Numbered from the stretch's first letter, positions 1 to 11,100 are shown. The stretch is 64,000 bases of DNA from Deltaproteobacteria bacterium (GCA_019314375.1 JAFCZJ010000015.1:1-64000); one strand, 5' to 3'. Numbers and translations are program-made. The notes: generated by a model not told the origin, from the letters alone.

Positions 1-21
1 GGGGGAAAGGAGGTCCGTCCA

Positions 22-408
22 GTGAACCTTTCCGCCATCACCAAGGAATTCGTGGAGTTACAGGTGCGCTCCGGCTCAGATCTGTCCAGCGCCGAGCGAA
101 GCCGCCAAGGTCTGCTGCGCAAGGCCCTGATGCTGGGAGAAAAACAAGCCGAGGCTGAGCCGGTCAATCCCAACGGCAAGATCAGAGTGAGGTTGCCGGA
201 CGGCGAGCGCATCAGCGATCAGCAAATCGATCGAATCGACGAGGGCATGTTCGACGCCCGGCTGGTCTCCCCGGCGGTCCACGGAGACCGAATGGTTGTG
301 TTGGTGGAGCCGGGACCGGGTCGGCCCGCCCTGGCGAGCTACGCCGTGGCCGTGAGCACCTCGCTGACCGACCCTTCGCTGACTCGTTTTCGTCTGGAAA
401 AATCCTGA
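22..408 (+). CDS. hypothetical protein, 128 aa
   Basis: ORF with GTG start preceded by strong Shine-Dalgarno (aaaggaggt); no family recognised. Confidence 0.6.
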   Translation: MNLSAITKEFVELQVRSGSDLSSAERSRQGLLRKALMLGEKQAEAEPVNPNGKIRVRLPDGERISDQQIDRIDEGMFDARLVSPAVHGDRMVVLVEPGPGRPALASYAVAVSTSLTDPSLTRFRLEKS

Positions 409-412
409 GGTT

Positions 413-2335
413 CTATTTTCTCGTTTTCGCAAGCCTGGCCAGCCATAACTGTCCATCTTCCGTCACATAGCTCAAACGAAGTCCGTCCGCCGACAAACTG
501 GGATGCTGTTCGATAGACGGCGTGCCATGGGTCAAGGGCTGACAGCTTGGGTCTGTGTCGCTCAGGCTACACACAAACAGCCCCCCGGCCATGATGCGAT
601 GCCCGTCGTCGCGGCTTTGATCAAAGACAAGCAAACCGTCATCCGGGCCACCGAAAGCCGGATGGTGCCCGGCTCCCAAGGAAAACAAGCGCCCGTCCTT
701 AATGCGCAACAAATGCAAACCGCTCACCAATCCCTCAAAGATCAGATAGCGCCCATGGGGAGACAAACGCGGAGCGAAATAGCGATCCCGGCCGGGATCC
801 AGGCGCTGGCGACCCAGAGGACCGACCATCCAAATGGCATCATCGACCTGTTCAACCCGCAGGGGCCAAGCAAGCGGCGCTTGGCCAAGCTGTTCGCCAT
901 TCAGATCGATCCAAGAGGGCTTGGCCGCAAAAGGTCGCTTGGGGTCGCGCAAGACCACCCGCCGGCCGTCCGCGCTCCATGCTGGCTTGAAGCCCACACG
1001 CGGGCCGCGGGCCAAGAGACGAGGTTGCGGCTTTTCATCATCGAGCCTCACCAGGAAAAGCGCATCAAGGCCCGGGCTCGCGAAGAGAAGCTGCCGTCCG
1101 TCCGGCGAGAGCACGGGTGCGGTGAAAGCCCCTTTCCGCAGGGGTGTCGCGTCCTGGATTTCCAGGTCTCCGGCCTTGGCCTGTATGCTTGTCAGGCTGG
1201 CAAAAAAGATGGCGGCGATGGCCAGACGACGCCGACCCGCCCAAAAACCCAGGCCGGCCAGAAGCATCATCCCGACCAAAAGACTTGAAGAACCACCCCC
1301 CGAAGCGCAATCGCAACCGTCCTCCGGCTCCATGCCGTGCCCGCCGTCCGTGCCATCGCCATCTTCCTGCCCGGCGTCGTCTTCTCCGGCATCCGCACCG
1401 GCATCCACACCAGCATCCGCACCGGCATCCACACCAGCATCCACACCAGCATCCTCTTGCCCCTGCTCGGGGAATAGGCCGACAGAACACCAGGCCGTGG
1501 CATTGGCCGCCACCTGGCAATTTCGCGAGTTGGTCTGATAGCCGACCAGGCTGGCTTGCAGGGTGTAAGCGCCGGGCGGCAGGGTGAAAGACCACAGGGC
1601 CTCGACGCCCTCGGCCAAAGCCGAATCCTCGGTCTCCAACACAATGACCTGGGCACCGGCCAGCCGGATGCTCATGTCGTCCGCGCCCTGGCCTTGATCT
1701 TCAAAAACAGCGCCCCGGGCCGTGCCGGTGTCCGTTGGGTTCTGTCCATAATGCAACTGGATGGCTCGCAGATGGGCCGCAGCAGCCTCCTGCAGGTGCT
1801 CGGGACTGGATAGATAGGTGGCGTCCACCGCGCAGTTGTTCACGAAGCCCATCTCGCTCAGGGTGGCCGGCATGGCCGTGGCCGTCAACACGGTGAAGTT
1901 GGCGGTCTTGCCTCCCCTGTCGGCAAGACCCCAGGCAATGATCATTTCGGCCTGGATCTTGTCCCGCAAATCAATGGCGTTGCTGGCGGCGTTGGTGGCG
2001 CAATAGGTCTCGGTGCCGGTGGCCGGGGTGCCGTCATTGGCGTTGGCATGAATGCTGACAAAGCGGTCCGCTCCGTTGGAGTTGGCATAGTCCGCGCGAC
2101 CGGCCAAGGGGATGAACACGTCCGTATCCCGGGTCATGAGCGCGGTAAAACCGGCCCCTTGCAACAAATCACGAAGGCGCAGGCCCGTGTCCAAATTGAT
2201 ATCTTTTTCATTCAGCCCGCAACTCACGGCCCCCGGATCGTCTCCACCGTGGCCCGGATCAACACAGATGGTTTGGGCGGAAAGTGCCGCCGGCAAAGCA
2301 ACCATCCACAGGACAAAAAAAACTCGCATGCACAT
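413..2335 (-). CDS. N-acetylmuramoyl-L-alanine amidase (Amidase_3-like) with Asp-Ala-Gly linker, internal MYXO-CTERM-like segment and C-terminal TolB/WD40-like propeller
   Basis: Start moved to MCMRVFFVLWM signal peptide; ICVDPGHGGDDPGA and SIHANANDG amidase motifs; GCDCASGGG..LLVGMMLLAGLGFWAGRRR; LSPDGRQLLFAS / WSADGRRVVLRD propeller repeats. Confidence 0.8.
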   Translation of the reverse strand: MCMRVFFVLWMVALPAALSAQTICVDPGHGGDDPGAVSCGLNEKDINLDTGLRLRDLLQGAGFTALMTRDTDVFIPLAGRADYANSNGADRFVSIHANANDGTPATGTETYCATNAASNAIDLRDKIQAEMIIAWGLADRGGKTANFTVLTATAMPATLSEMGFVNNCAVDATYLSSPEHLQEAAAAHLRAIQLHYGQNPTDTGTARGAVFEDQGQGADDMSIRLAGAQVIVLETEDSALAEGVEALWSFTLPPGAYTLQASLVGYQTNSRNCQVAANATAWCSVGLFPEQGQEDAGVDAGVDAGADAGVDAGADAGEDDAGQEDGDGTDGGHGMEPEDGCDCASGGGSSSLLVGMMLLAGLGFWAGRRRLAIAAIFFASLTSIQAKAGDLEIQDATPLRKGAFTAPVLSPDGRQLLFASPGLDALFLVRLDDEKPQPRLLARGPRVGFKPAWSADGRRVVLRDPKRPFAAKPSWIDLNGEQLGQAPLAWPLRVEQVDDAIWMVGPLGRQRLDPGRDRYFAPRLSPHGRYLIFEGLVSGLHLLRIKDGRLFSLGAGHHPAFGGPDDGLLVFDQSRDDGHRIMAGGLFVCSLSDTDPSCQPLTHGTPSIEQHPSLSADGLRLSYVTEDGQLWLARLAKTRK

Positions 2336-2339
2336 GATT

Positions 2340-3272
2340 TCAAGCCTCCTCGTCCCCGGCTGTCTGATTCTTACCACTTTTATCGCCCACGCCGTCGGAC
2401 AACTGCACAAAAACCGAAAAAACGATGAGACCATATCCAAAAATTGCCGCCGGTCGCATGCTCTCGCCCCATGAATAATAGGCAACGACCGCGGCCATGA
2501 GCGGCTCACTCAAGGTCAAGGCGGAGATCCGTCCGGCCTTGATATAGCGCAAAGCATGATTGAACGAAGTATGGCCGATCATGGTGGGCACCAGGGCCAT
2601 GAGAACAAAACACAACCAAGTTTGCTCCGAGTAGTCCACCAGGGGCAAACCCATGACCAACAACACCCCGAACGACAAAAGAGCCGCGATACCATAAATG
2701 CCCGTGACATAAGCCCGGTTGTCTATCTTGCTCCTGAGCCCCTTGCCAGCCAAAAAGTAAACCGTGAAGAGAACCGAACACAGAAGCGCCATGGCGTCGC
2801 CGGCCAGAGCAGCGCTGGAAAAATCCAGATCGTCTACGCCGATGATGACCACGCCCCCCAGACCCACGGCGATGGCGATGCCCAGCCGCCAGGATGCCCG
2901 CTCTCCATAAATAAGCCAGGCGGCCGTGGCGGTCAGCACCGGGTTGATGGCGAAAAAAATGGCCGCATTGGCCACCGAGGTCCACTGCACGGCGGTGATC
3001 CACGCAAAAAAATGCAGGGCCAAAGCCACGCCGGCCAAGACCAACAAGGCCTTCTCCCGACAACCCAAAGTCCACAGTTCCCAAAGTCGCCGACCGGCCA
3101 AGGGCGCCAACAACAGGCTTGCCAACAAAAGACGCCAGGCCGCGATGGCCACGGGATGCGCATCCCCAATACGAATAATGTTGCCCGACTGACTGGCGGC
3201 CACAAGGCCCAGAGCCAAAAAAATCCAGACACTTGGAGAGGGGGACGTTGTTGCGTTATTCTCGTTATTCAT
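2340..3272 (-). CDS. EamA/DMT-family transporter
   Basis: Multiple TM helices, EamA-like duplicated pattern (AAWRLLLASLLLAPLAGRR, LSEPLMAAVVAYYSWGE); start at MNNENNATT. Confidence 0.8.
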   Translation of the reverse strand: MNNENNATTSPSPSVWIFLALGLVAASQSGNIIRIGDAHPVAIAAWRLLLASLLLAPLAGRRLWELWTLGCREKALLVLAGVALALHFFAWITAVQWTSVANAAIFFAINPVLTATAAWLIYGERASWRLGIAIAVGLGGVVIIGVDDLDFSSAALAGDAMALLCSVLFTVYFLAGKGLRSKIDNRAYVTGIYGIAALLSFGVLLVMGLPLVDYSEQTWLCFVLMALVPTMIGHTSFNHALRYIKAGRISALTLSEPLMAAVVAYYSWGESMRPAAIFGYGLIVFSVFVQLSDGVGDKSGKNQTAGDEEA

Positions 3273-3304
3273 GAATAACGAGAATAACGCAACAACGTCC
3301 CCCT
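3239..3304. repeat. perfect 66-bp palindrome (33-bp arms, no spacer)
   Basis: aggggg acgttgttgcgttattctcgttattca|tgaataacgagaataacgcaacaacgtccccct read directly; centre TCA|TGA at 3271/3272. Confidence 0.95.
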
Positions 3305-3318
3305 TAGGGAGATAAACC

Positions 3319-4698
3319 ATGCGTACGCAATTGGCTTTTTTGATGGCCCTGTGCCTGCTGGCCGTAGACATTGGCAGCCTTTGGGCCCAAACCTTGACTG
3401 AGCCCCAAGACGCGAAGCGAGAACACAGACGAAAGGGCGTGAGCTTCACCGTGGAGTTGCAGAATCTCTTTCTCATGCGCTCGGACTCGGACTTCGATGG
3501 TTCCGAATACAGCTTCAACGAAGAGGGCCAGGAAGTGGGTGCCTTCGCTACGGTGCTGAAGCCGGGCTTCACCTGGCATCTGACCAAGCACCTTCGGGTT
3601 TACTATGAGGCCGAATTGGGCCTGAGCTACTGGTCCATGCAAGATCCGGATCAGCGAGATCCCTTGGCGACCGACATCTTCATGATGAAACACCGGGAGC
3701 TCTGGGGCTCCGGCGAATCCGGAGACGACGTCGGCTACAAGATCGGCTACGGTCGGTTCAAGGATCCCACCGGCCTCTTTCTCAACCACTGGATCGGCAC
3801 GGCCCAGTTCTGGGTCGGCATGGACTCGGAAAATCGGGTGGGCATCTTCATGGGCCAATTGCCGGACTCGACCCACGAGGGCATTGACGTCACGGACAAC
3901 AACTTCGTGCGCGACATTTGGGTTTATGGTGCCCGCTGGGACACCGTCATCGCCCACGGCTGGAGCGGCAGCGCTGCTTTCCATGCTCTCTATGACAGTC
4001 ACCTGAGCGGACAAGAGCGCTGGCTCATCGTGCCCAGCCTCCACGTGGAAGCCGGGGAAGACGATCTCTTCTTGAGCATAGACGCCATGCTTCAGCACGG
4101 CCAGGCCGAGGGCCAAACCCCCGACGGACGCATCCAGACGCTCTTGGCCTGGGCCGGACAAAGCCACCTGCGCTGGGACATCACCGATCACTTCAAGCTT
4201 TGGCCCTCCAAACTGGATCTCAACCTCTTGGTCCTGAGTGCAGACGATGCCCATCCGGACAACGACATGAACTATGCCTTCGCGGCCTCCGGCAAAAACA
4301 ATTCGGCGACCCTGATGTTGACCGAGGATGAAATTCGCGACTGGTACGATAACTACGACGAAGGCTTCTCGTCTTACCAGGGTGGCTTCTTCACCAACCG
4401 GGCCGGCCTGTTCGTCGCCGATCTGAAAGCCACATGGAAGGTGGAAGAAGATCTGGACGTCAGCCTGGTTCTGGCCTCGGCCAACGTGCTCAAACCCAGC
4501 AATGCCCTGGACAATACTTTTCTGGGTTTTGAAATGGACCTCATGGCCACGGCGCGTTTTCACGACATGGCCTGGGTACAGTTGGCCTTCGGCTGCCTGA
4601 TTCCGGGTGCCGCCGCCGCCGCCCTGACGAACAACATCGACCTCTCCGCCACCGAGCCGGTGCTCATGGGCGAGATCTCCGTGCTGATGAAATACTAA
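3319..4698 (+). CDS. predicted outer-membrane beta-barrel/porin-like protein
   Basis: Signal peptide (MRTQLAFLMALCLLAVDIGSLWAQ) and alternating amphipathic strand pattern. Confidence 0.6.
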   Translation: MRTQLAFLMALCLLAVDIGSLWAQTLTEPQDAKREHRRKGVSFTVELQNLFLMRSDSDFDGSEYSFNEEGQEVGAFATVLKPGFTWHLTKHLRVYYEAELGLSYWSMQDPDQRDPLATDIFMMKHRELWGSGESGDDVGYKIGYGRFKDPTGLFLNHWIGTAQFWVGMDSENRVGIFMGQLPDSTHEGIDVTDNNFVRDIWVYGARWDTVIAHGWSGSAAFHALYDSHLSGQERWLIVPSLHVEAGEDDLFLSIDAMLQHGQAEGQTPDGRIQTLLAWAGQSHLRWDITDHFKLWPSKLDLNLLVLSADDAHPDNDMNYAFAASGKNNSATLMLTEDEIRDWYDNYDEGFSSYQGGFFTNRAGLFVADLKATWKVEEDLDVSLVLASANVLKPSNALDNTFLGFEMDLMATARFHDMAWVQLAFGCLIPGAAAAALTNNIDLSATEPVLMGEISVLMKY

Positions 4699-4702
4699 AT
4701 CA

Positions 4703-5143
4703 GTGAAAGGCAAAACCATGAGAACCGTAAAAACGAGACATCCCTCCTTTCCCGGCGTCGAAATGGACTCAGCCATGGACGTACGACCAGACGTAATCTG
4801 GCAAGTACTCTGCGGCGATCGAGGACACTGGCGAGCGGGCATCTACAGCCCCTCGGAACGCTCCGCCGAAGAGTGCATCGAACTCGAAAAACACAACTGC
4901 CCCGAATTGTTCGTACTGCTCGAAGGCAAACTCACCTTGCTGATCGCCAAAGATCGCCAACTCATCGAGCTACCCTTGGAGCCAGGCAAACCCGTACTCG
5001 TCCAATCGCCCCACTCAGGCTTCTGCCCCGACGGCCCACACACAGGCCGCGCCCTCGTCGTCGAACGCGACGAATTCGACACCGAATACAGCGAACCCAA
5101 AAACTGGACCCCAAACCAAACCATCACCATGCCCATCGCCTGA
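4703..5143 (+). CDS. cupin-like domain protein
   Basis: ELFVLLEGKLTLLI ... LEPGKPVLVQSPHSGFCPDGPHTGRALVVER cupin-like pattern. Confidence 0.55.
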   Translation: MKGKTMRTVKTRHPSFPGVEMDSAMDVRPDVIWQVLCGDRGHWRAGIYSPSERSAEECIELEKHNCPELFVLLEGKLTLLIAKDRQLIELPLEPGKPVLVQSPHSGFCPDGPHTGRALVVERDEFDTEYSEPKNWTPNQTITMPIA

Positions 5144-5153
5144 AAGCCAATCC

Positions 5154-6515
5154 ATGCAGTCCATCAACCCCGTCAACTGTCAGCTCATCAAGGAATACCC
5201 GGAGCCCAGCCCGGAAGAGGTCGAGGCCCAGATCGAAAAAACCCACCAGGCCTGGCTTGCATGGCGGGAGACCGACTTTTCACGGCGCACCAAAATCTTG
5301 CACAAGACGGCCGAGGTTTTGCGCTCCAGGGCAGATGAATACGCTCGACTCATGTGCCTTGAGATGGGCAAGCCCCTTGCCGAAGGTCGAAGCGAGGTAG
5401 AAAAAAGCGCCTGGGTTTGCGACTACTACGCTGAACACGCCGAAGGCCAACTCGAGTCCGATCTCATCGCCACCGACGCCCACAAGTCTTACGTTGCCTA
5501 CAAGCCGATGGGCATCGTGCTGGCCGTGATGCCCTGGAACTTTCCCTTTTGGCAGGTGTTGCGCTTTGCCGCCCCGGCGCTCATGGCCGGCAACGCAGGC
5601 TTGCTCAAGCATGCCAGCAACGTGCCCGGTTCGGCTTTGGCCATCGAAGACAGCTTTCTCGCGGCCGGCCTGCCCGATGATGTTTTCAAGACGCTCCTTG
5701 TTGGCTCAAAACAAGTGGATGCCATCATCGAGCATCCCCACGTCAAAGCCGTGACCTTGACCGGCTCTACGCCCGCGGGCCGTGCCGTAGCGGCCAAGGC
5801 CGGTTCGATGCTTAAAAAGACGGTTCTGGAACTGGGCGGCAGCGATCCCTATTTGATCCTGGAAGATGCGGATCTGGAGCTGGCCCTGCCCGCCTGCGTC
5901 ACCTCTCGCATGATCAATGGAGGCCAAAGCTGCATCGCCGCCAAGCGCTTCATCGTTGTGGAGTCCGTTCGAGAAGAATTTGAACAAGGCTTCATCAAAC
6001 TGATGCGCGACAAGAAGATGGGCGATCCGATGCTGGAAAACACGGACCTGGGCCCGCAGGCGCGCATCGATCTGCGTGACGAACTGCATGATCAAGTACA
6101 GCGGGCCCTTGCCCAAGGAGCCAGACTGCTCCTGGGTGGTGAAATCCCCAAGGGCCCAGGTGCCTTCTATCCACCCACGGTGCTCACCGACGTGAAAGTC
6201 GACAACCCGGCCAACCGAGAAGAACTCTTCGGTCCGGTGGCGGCCATCATCCCCGTGACCGATGAAGAAGAAGCCATTCGAGTAGCCAACGATTCCATCT
6301 TCGGTCTTGGTGCCTGCGTGTTTTCTAAAAATCAAGAACGCGCCGAAGCCATCGCCCGGGATCGAATCGAGGCCGGCAGTTGTTTCGTCAACGCCTTTGT
6401 TCGCTCGGATCCGCGCCTGCCCTTCGGCGGCATCAAAGAATCGGGCTACGGCCGAGAACTGGCCGCCTTCGGCATCCGCGAGTTCGTCAACATCAAGACT
6501 GTTTACATTAAGTAA
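5154..6515 (+). CDS. NAD(P)-dependent aldehyde dehydrogenase, succinate-semialdehyde dehydrogenase-like
   Basis: VMPWNFPFWQVLRFAAPALMAGN, LTGSTPAGRAVA, LELGGSDPYLIL, GGQSCIAAKRF catalytic Cys, LPFGGIKESGYGRE. Confidence 0.92.
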   Translation: MQSINPVNCQLIKEYPEPSPEEVEAQIEKTHQAWLAWRETDFSRRTKILHKTAEVLRSRADEYARLMCLEMGKPLAEGRSEVEKSAWVCDYYAEHAEGQLESDLIATDAHKSYVAYKPMGIVLAVMPWNFPFWQVLRFAAPALMAGNAGLLKHASNVPGSALAIEDSFLAAGLPDDVFKTLLVGSKQVDAIIEHPHVKAVTLTGSTPAGRAVAAKAGSMLKKTVLELGGSDPYLILEDADLELALPACVTSRMINGGQSCIAAKRFIVVESVREEFEQGFIKLMRDKKMGDPMLENTDLGPQARIDLRDELHDQVQRALAQGARLLLGGEIPKGPGAFYPPTVLTDVKVDNPANREELFGPVAAIIPVTDEEEAIRVANDSIFGLGACVFSKNQERAEAIARDRIEAGSCFVNAFVRSDPRLPFGGIKESGYGRELAAFGIREFVNIKTVYIK

Positions 6516-6524
6516 CCCAGAAAA

Positions 6525-7328
6525 TCAGGCGCTGCCTACGCGACCTTCATCAAATTCATCACGGGAAATCCACCATTTTCGCCCGCAGCGGGGACAAAGG
6601 GTCTCTACTTTGTCGTCATCCTCGAAAAGCTCCTCGGCCTTATCTAGAAACATGCCCCGCACGACCTTCAAGATGGTCTCTTGATTGCAGCTGCAGGCGA
6701 AACGATAGTGGCGCTCTTCCACGTTCTCCAGCGTCCCGCCCGCCAGGAGCGCTGCGACCTGAGCCGCGTCAAGATTGGCCAACCAGTCTCGATCAACTCT
6801 TGGCAGGCCCTGCACGAAGGCCACGTTCGTCCCCCCCAAATCAATCAGCCTTGTGGGGAGCTGAACCGAACGGTGAAAAAACTGCTCGTAAATGTTTAGA
6901 ACATCCCGCCCTTCGACATCCAAAACCGAGCGCTGAACCTCCCTCCTGGGCCGTTGACTCTCGAAATACAAACGCCCGTGACCGGCGGTACGCACATGGC
7001 TAAGATAGGCTCGACCCGTAACCCGGAAGCCCGTGTTGTCGCCGGAGACAAAGAGATTCAATGGGGGATCGTGCAAATTGAGAGTCCAGGCGACAAATTC
7101 GTCCGGCGGCAGGGCCGCCAAGTGCAAGGTCGCTGCAGCCAATGCCAGATCCAACAAGTGCAGCTCATCAGAACCCCGTACGTCTTGCCACCGCGCTGCG
7201 TGGGTGCGATGCGCCCGAAACATGGCAGCGAAATCGGCCTGGGTGATCACCGCTTCACGCCCTCGATCCACCCAGCAGCGAACCAGGATTGAATCAGTGT
7301 CGATCTGGTTTTTGTTTTGCTCAGACAT
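6525..7328 (-). CDS. hslO: Hsp33 family redox-regulated chaperone
   Basis: C-terminal zinc motif CSC..CPRCG; start at MSEQNKNQIDTDSILVRCW. Confidence 0.85.
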   Translation of the reverse strand: MSEQNKNQIDTDSILVRCWVDRGREAVITQADFAAMFRAHRTHAARWQDVRGSDELHLLDLALAAATLHLAALPPDEFVAWTLNLHDPPLNLFVSGDNTGFRVTGRAYLSHVRTAGHGRLYFESQRPRREVQRSVLDVEGRDVLNIYEQFFHRSVQLPTRLIDLGGTNVAFVQGLPRVDRDWLANLDAAQVAALLAGGTLENVEERHYRFACSCNQETILKVVRGMFLDKAEELFEDDDKVETLCPRCGRKWWISRDEFDEGRVGSA

Positions 7329-7425
7329 GGCCGATGATTTTAGCAGAAAACACACCCCTTGGCCATCCAGGCCAAATGGATATAGAATCGGACCAGACTC
7401 GTGAACTTTTCCAGGAGGGATTCCG

Positions 7426-8151
7426 GTGAAGCGCTTCGCTTTTTTGATGACCATCTTGTTGGCATGGCCTGTAGGCTCGAAGGCCGAACCCAAACTCAGA
7501 ACCGTCAAAATTTATGGCACCGGCCTGGGCAGGGTCGTTCGTGAGTTGGAGTCCATCCCTTGCAAGATACGCCTACAGGGAATGCTGCAAGAAAGAGGAT
7601 ACCGCTTGATCGCCAAGGAGGATCCAACCACGGCCGACTTGGTCATTACCACCAGCGGTGCCTGCAACCAGCTTTCCCATACGCGCATGACGGCGCGTGA
7701 GCATATCTGTACCATGCAAGCCAAGATCCGAAGAGTCCGCCACTCCAAGCGATTCAAGGCGCAAGGCAAAAGCAAGGCCAGCCAGCGCAGCGCCTGGAGC
7801 GATGGATGTCTGGAGCTAACAAAAAAAATGGCCCCCTTCCTGGGCAAGGTGAAAAACCAAGATAAACTCAAATCACGCCACAAATGGCCCAAGAAGAGGC
7901 TGAACGTTAGATTCTCATGGAAAAAGGGACTGACACCCATGCCCTTGTTGAAAATCACGACCTTCTTCAAAAAGGCGGGGTACCAAGCCAAACTCATCAA
8001 AAGCGGCTCCACCCACTGTCGTTTCAAGGTCTCTCTGGAAGAAGCCCCGGAGCAATTCGAATCCCTCCTGCGCACTTACCTGGGTGCCCAGTACGAACTC
8101 ACCGGCCATTCAAGCAAAGGCGGGCTGAGCTTCAAACTCACAAACCGCTGA
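7426..8151 (+). CDS. hypothetical exported protein
   Basis: Signal peptide MKRFAFLMTILLAWPVGSKAE; no family recognised. Confidence 0.6.
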   Translation: MKRFAFLMTILLAWPVGSKAEPKLRTVKIYGTGLGRVVRELESIPCKIRLQGMLQERGYRLIAKEDPTTADLVITTSGACNQLSHTRMTAREHICTMQAKIRRVRHSKRFKAQGKSKASQRSAWSDGCLELTKKMAPFLGKVKNQDKLKSRHKWPKKRLNVRFSWKKGLTPMPLLKITTFFKKAGYQAKLIKSGSTHCRFKVSLEEAPEQFESLLRTYLGAQYELTGHSSKGGLSFKLTNR

Positions 8152-11100
8152 GAATATTCTGGAAGAAGGGCGGCGTTTCTTCGTCGCCAGCCGCCTTGGT
8201 CTCCGCGTCGCTCTCCAGGTACCCAACCAGGGACCGATAGCGCCCATCGAAGCGAGCTGCCGGGTTTAGCTTCAGGGCCACCTTCAGGTGCCTGCGGGAC
8301 TTCTTCACGTTGCCGTTTACTTTGTAACACTGGGCGATGGCCAGCTCGCATGCGAAGCGAGCCTTGTTGCCCTTCGCCTTGCCCCGTGCCTTTTGGAAAC
8401 TCACAAGGGCCATCAACATCTCGCCCGTTCCGGCCTGGGCCGTGGCCAATCCGTATATGGATTTGTAGCTCTCCTTAAGCTTGGCTGCGGCTTCGTAAGC
8501 CTTCAGCGCCTCGCCGAACATGCCGCTCTTGGCCAACATGGAGCCCTTCTTGATAAGCGCGTCGTGGCCCGTGCCCGTTCCGGCTTGCTTTTCGACCTGC
8601 TTTACGTAGGCCGCCAGCAAGGACTTGGCCTCCTTGTTCGCCTTGGCCAAACGCAGGGCGGGCATTTTCACGCCGGCCCTTTGCGGCAGGCTCGCAGGCG
8701 GGTTATCCAGCCAAGCCGTGGCCACCTCCACCCACTGCTTCCCGCGCACCTTGTACTTTCCGTGGTAATTCTCGGCACCCTTGCTCCATGCCTGGGCGAA
8801 TCCCTTGGCCTTGCCCAACATGGTGGTCTCCACCGGCACCCAGAGTTCATCTTGATGGATTACGGTCTTTTTCAACTCCACGGGGAAGGAGGCCCGGTTT
8901 TCCGCCAACACGCCCGTGTTGTACATCATGAAAACATGACCGCTGACCGGCACCACGGCCGTCGGCACATTCAGCGCCTCAAGCACGGAGCTGTACAAAA
9001 CGGTCAAGTCATCACAATCGCCGACCTTGCGCGCCAGGGTCTGAGCCGGGAAATTGACCGTGTCCAACGCGCCTTTCTTGACGCTTGCGAAAGGACGCTT
9101 GCTGTCCGGTTTGTAGCGGATGCCCAAATCGTTCAGGGCGTTGAACGCATAGAGGGCCAGCAGATGCCTGTGCAGGGGATGGCTGGGCTTGGCCAGGTCA
9201 GCATGCTTGGCCGAAAACTCACGGAATAACGCGGCGGCGAACTGCGCCACCATGGGATCCTGTCCATTGATAAAGGCACCGATGCGCTCCGGCTTGTCCC
9301 ATTCGAAGGCCTTGCCCTCCAAAAGCACGACGGGAAAGCTCTGCTTGGCCGTGCGCTTAACGTCGTTGTGCAAAAACTCCGCGGTGACCAGGGCCTGCAC
9401 CGTGCGCTGCCCGGTATTACTCAAAGCCTTGTCCAACAAAGAGGCATTCACGGAAAACCAGCGCTTCTCGCCTGCCGCCAACTTGACCCGCGTGCGAGTC
9501 GGTTCGGTCAGGCCCTCGATGTCCAATTGCAGATCCATTTCCAGGGGCAGGTTGGTTCGGTTCTCCACCTCCACCTTGCCAAGGCCCACCTTTTTGTATC
9601 GCTCGGTTTGGGACGGAAAGATTCGCTGGAAGTCTCCATTGTGAATCTTAACCAGCGCGATGTCCCTGGGCCTGAGCTGAAAACGCAGCTCAGCCGGCGT
9701 TGGATCCAAGTTGCCTTGCTCGTCCTTGGATTGAACCAGCACTACGTGAAGACCCTCGGCCATATCCGCGGGCGTGAACAGGGTGGTTTTTTCGCTCCAC
9801 TCGGTCCATTCTCGCTGGTCAAGTTTGAAGCGATACTTGACGGACGAATAATCCCAGGGGTCCTTGGCCACCGCCGATATCATGGCCCCACTCGAGGGCA
9901 AGGCCTGTACCTCTCCCTTCTTGAACCTTCTGGTCCGATTGGGCAAGCGCATGTCCTTGTCCGGATTCTGAATCGTCAGCCCTCCGATGACGGAGGAAAT
10001 CATGGTCTCCGGGGGCAAGGCCATTCTCTCGGAATCATTATCCAATAAGCGCAAGACTCGCCCGGTCAAAAACTTTTTCGTCTTCTGGAGCTGCCCAGCA
10101 ATTGTCTCATTGCGCTTCCAGACAGAAATGGAAGCCAGGCTATTTCGGATCATCCACATACCACCCCGTTTATCCAGCAGGAGGTCGATGGCTGCGGACT
10201 TGTTTTGTTCCTGGCGAAGGTCTCTGACTAAGCCGCTCCCTGAATCCCTCCGGTCATAAGAGACGCGAGTCCACTTTTCCTTTCTAAGCACATCCAAAAA
10301 ACCGGGTCCCCCGGCATATATCTCTCCTTCAGGTCCTACCTCGATGCTCCTCACCGCCGTCCAGGGGTGTTGCCCCCCTTGATTGCTCAGATTGCTCCAC
10401 CGCCCTTTCTGCTTCTCTTTGCGCAACAAACCAAAGGTGCTTGCCACCAAAAGACGCCCCTCGGCATCCATATTCAGGTCATAGATCAACACTGGCGTGA
10501 GGGGATCCGTAAGGCTTCTGCTTTTTCCATAAAAAGCAACGAAAGGCTCTCCGTGTTTTATCCACCCCTTTTTTGTCTGCTGGAGCAAGGGTGCACCCGA
10601 AGGAGCATGATGAAAGAACTCATTCCATGCCAAGCTCACCCAGAGATCCCCTTCTCGATCCCGAAAAAGAGCGCCCACGGGCTTATCCAGCCCGGGCAGT
10701 TGCTTGTATACGCCGCGCCTGTACTCCAACACGCCCTTTTCGCTGCCTATGAAAACCCTCTTTCCGGAAACCAGCAGGCGATAGGTTTCCCGGTCCGCCC
10801 GATGGCAAACAAACTTCCCTTTGCTCTGCTCGGCAAGACCCTGCGGCCCCAAGACCAACAAATTTTTTCCCGACAAGGCCACATCAAAAACCACGTCCGA
10901 ACAAAGCCCGTCCTGTTTTCCCAAAACCTGCCACTGCATGCCGTCGAAAAAATGTAGTCCCCCCGAAGCCGCCAATGCAATCCGCCCATCCGGCATTTCC
11001 GCCAGATGAAATACATGTTGTCCCCGGCGAGGATGTCCAGTCTTTTGGGACGGTGGATAAAACCCCATACCTGCCTTCGTCGGCGCGTAAGCCCACAGCT

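Noticed and set aside
3304-4842. 512-aa minus-strand ORF opposite the porin-like gene
   Set aside because: No signal peptide or family motif; the plus-strand ORF has a clear signal sequence and start context.
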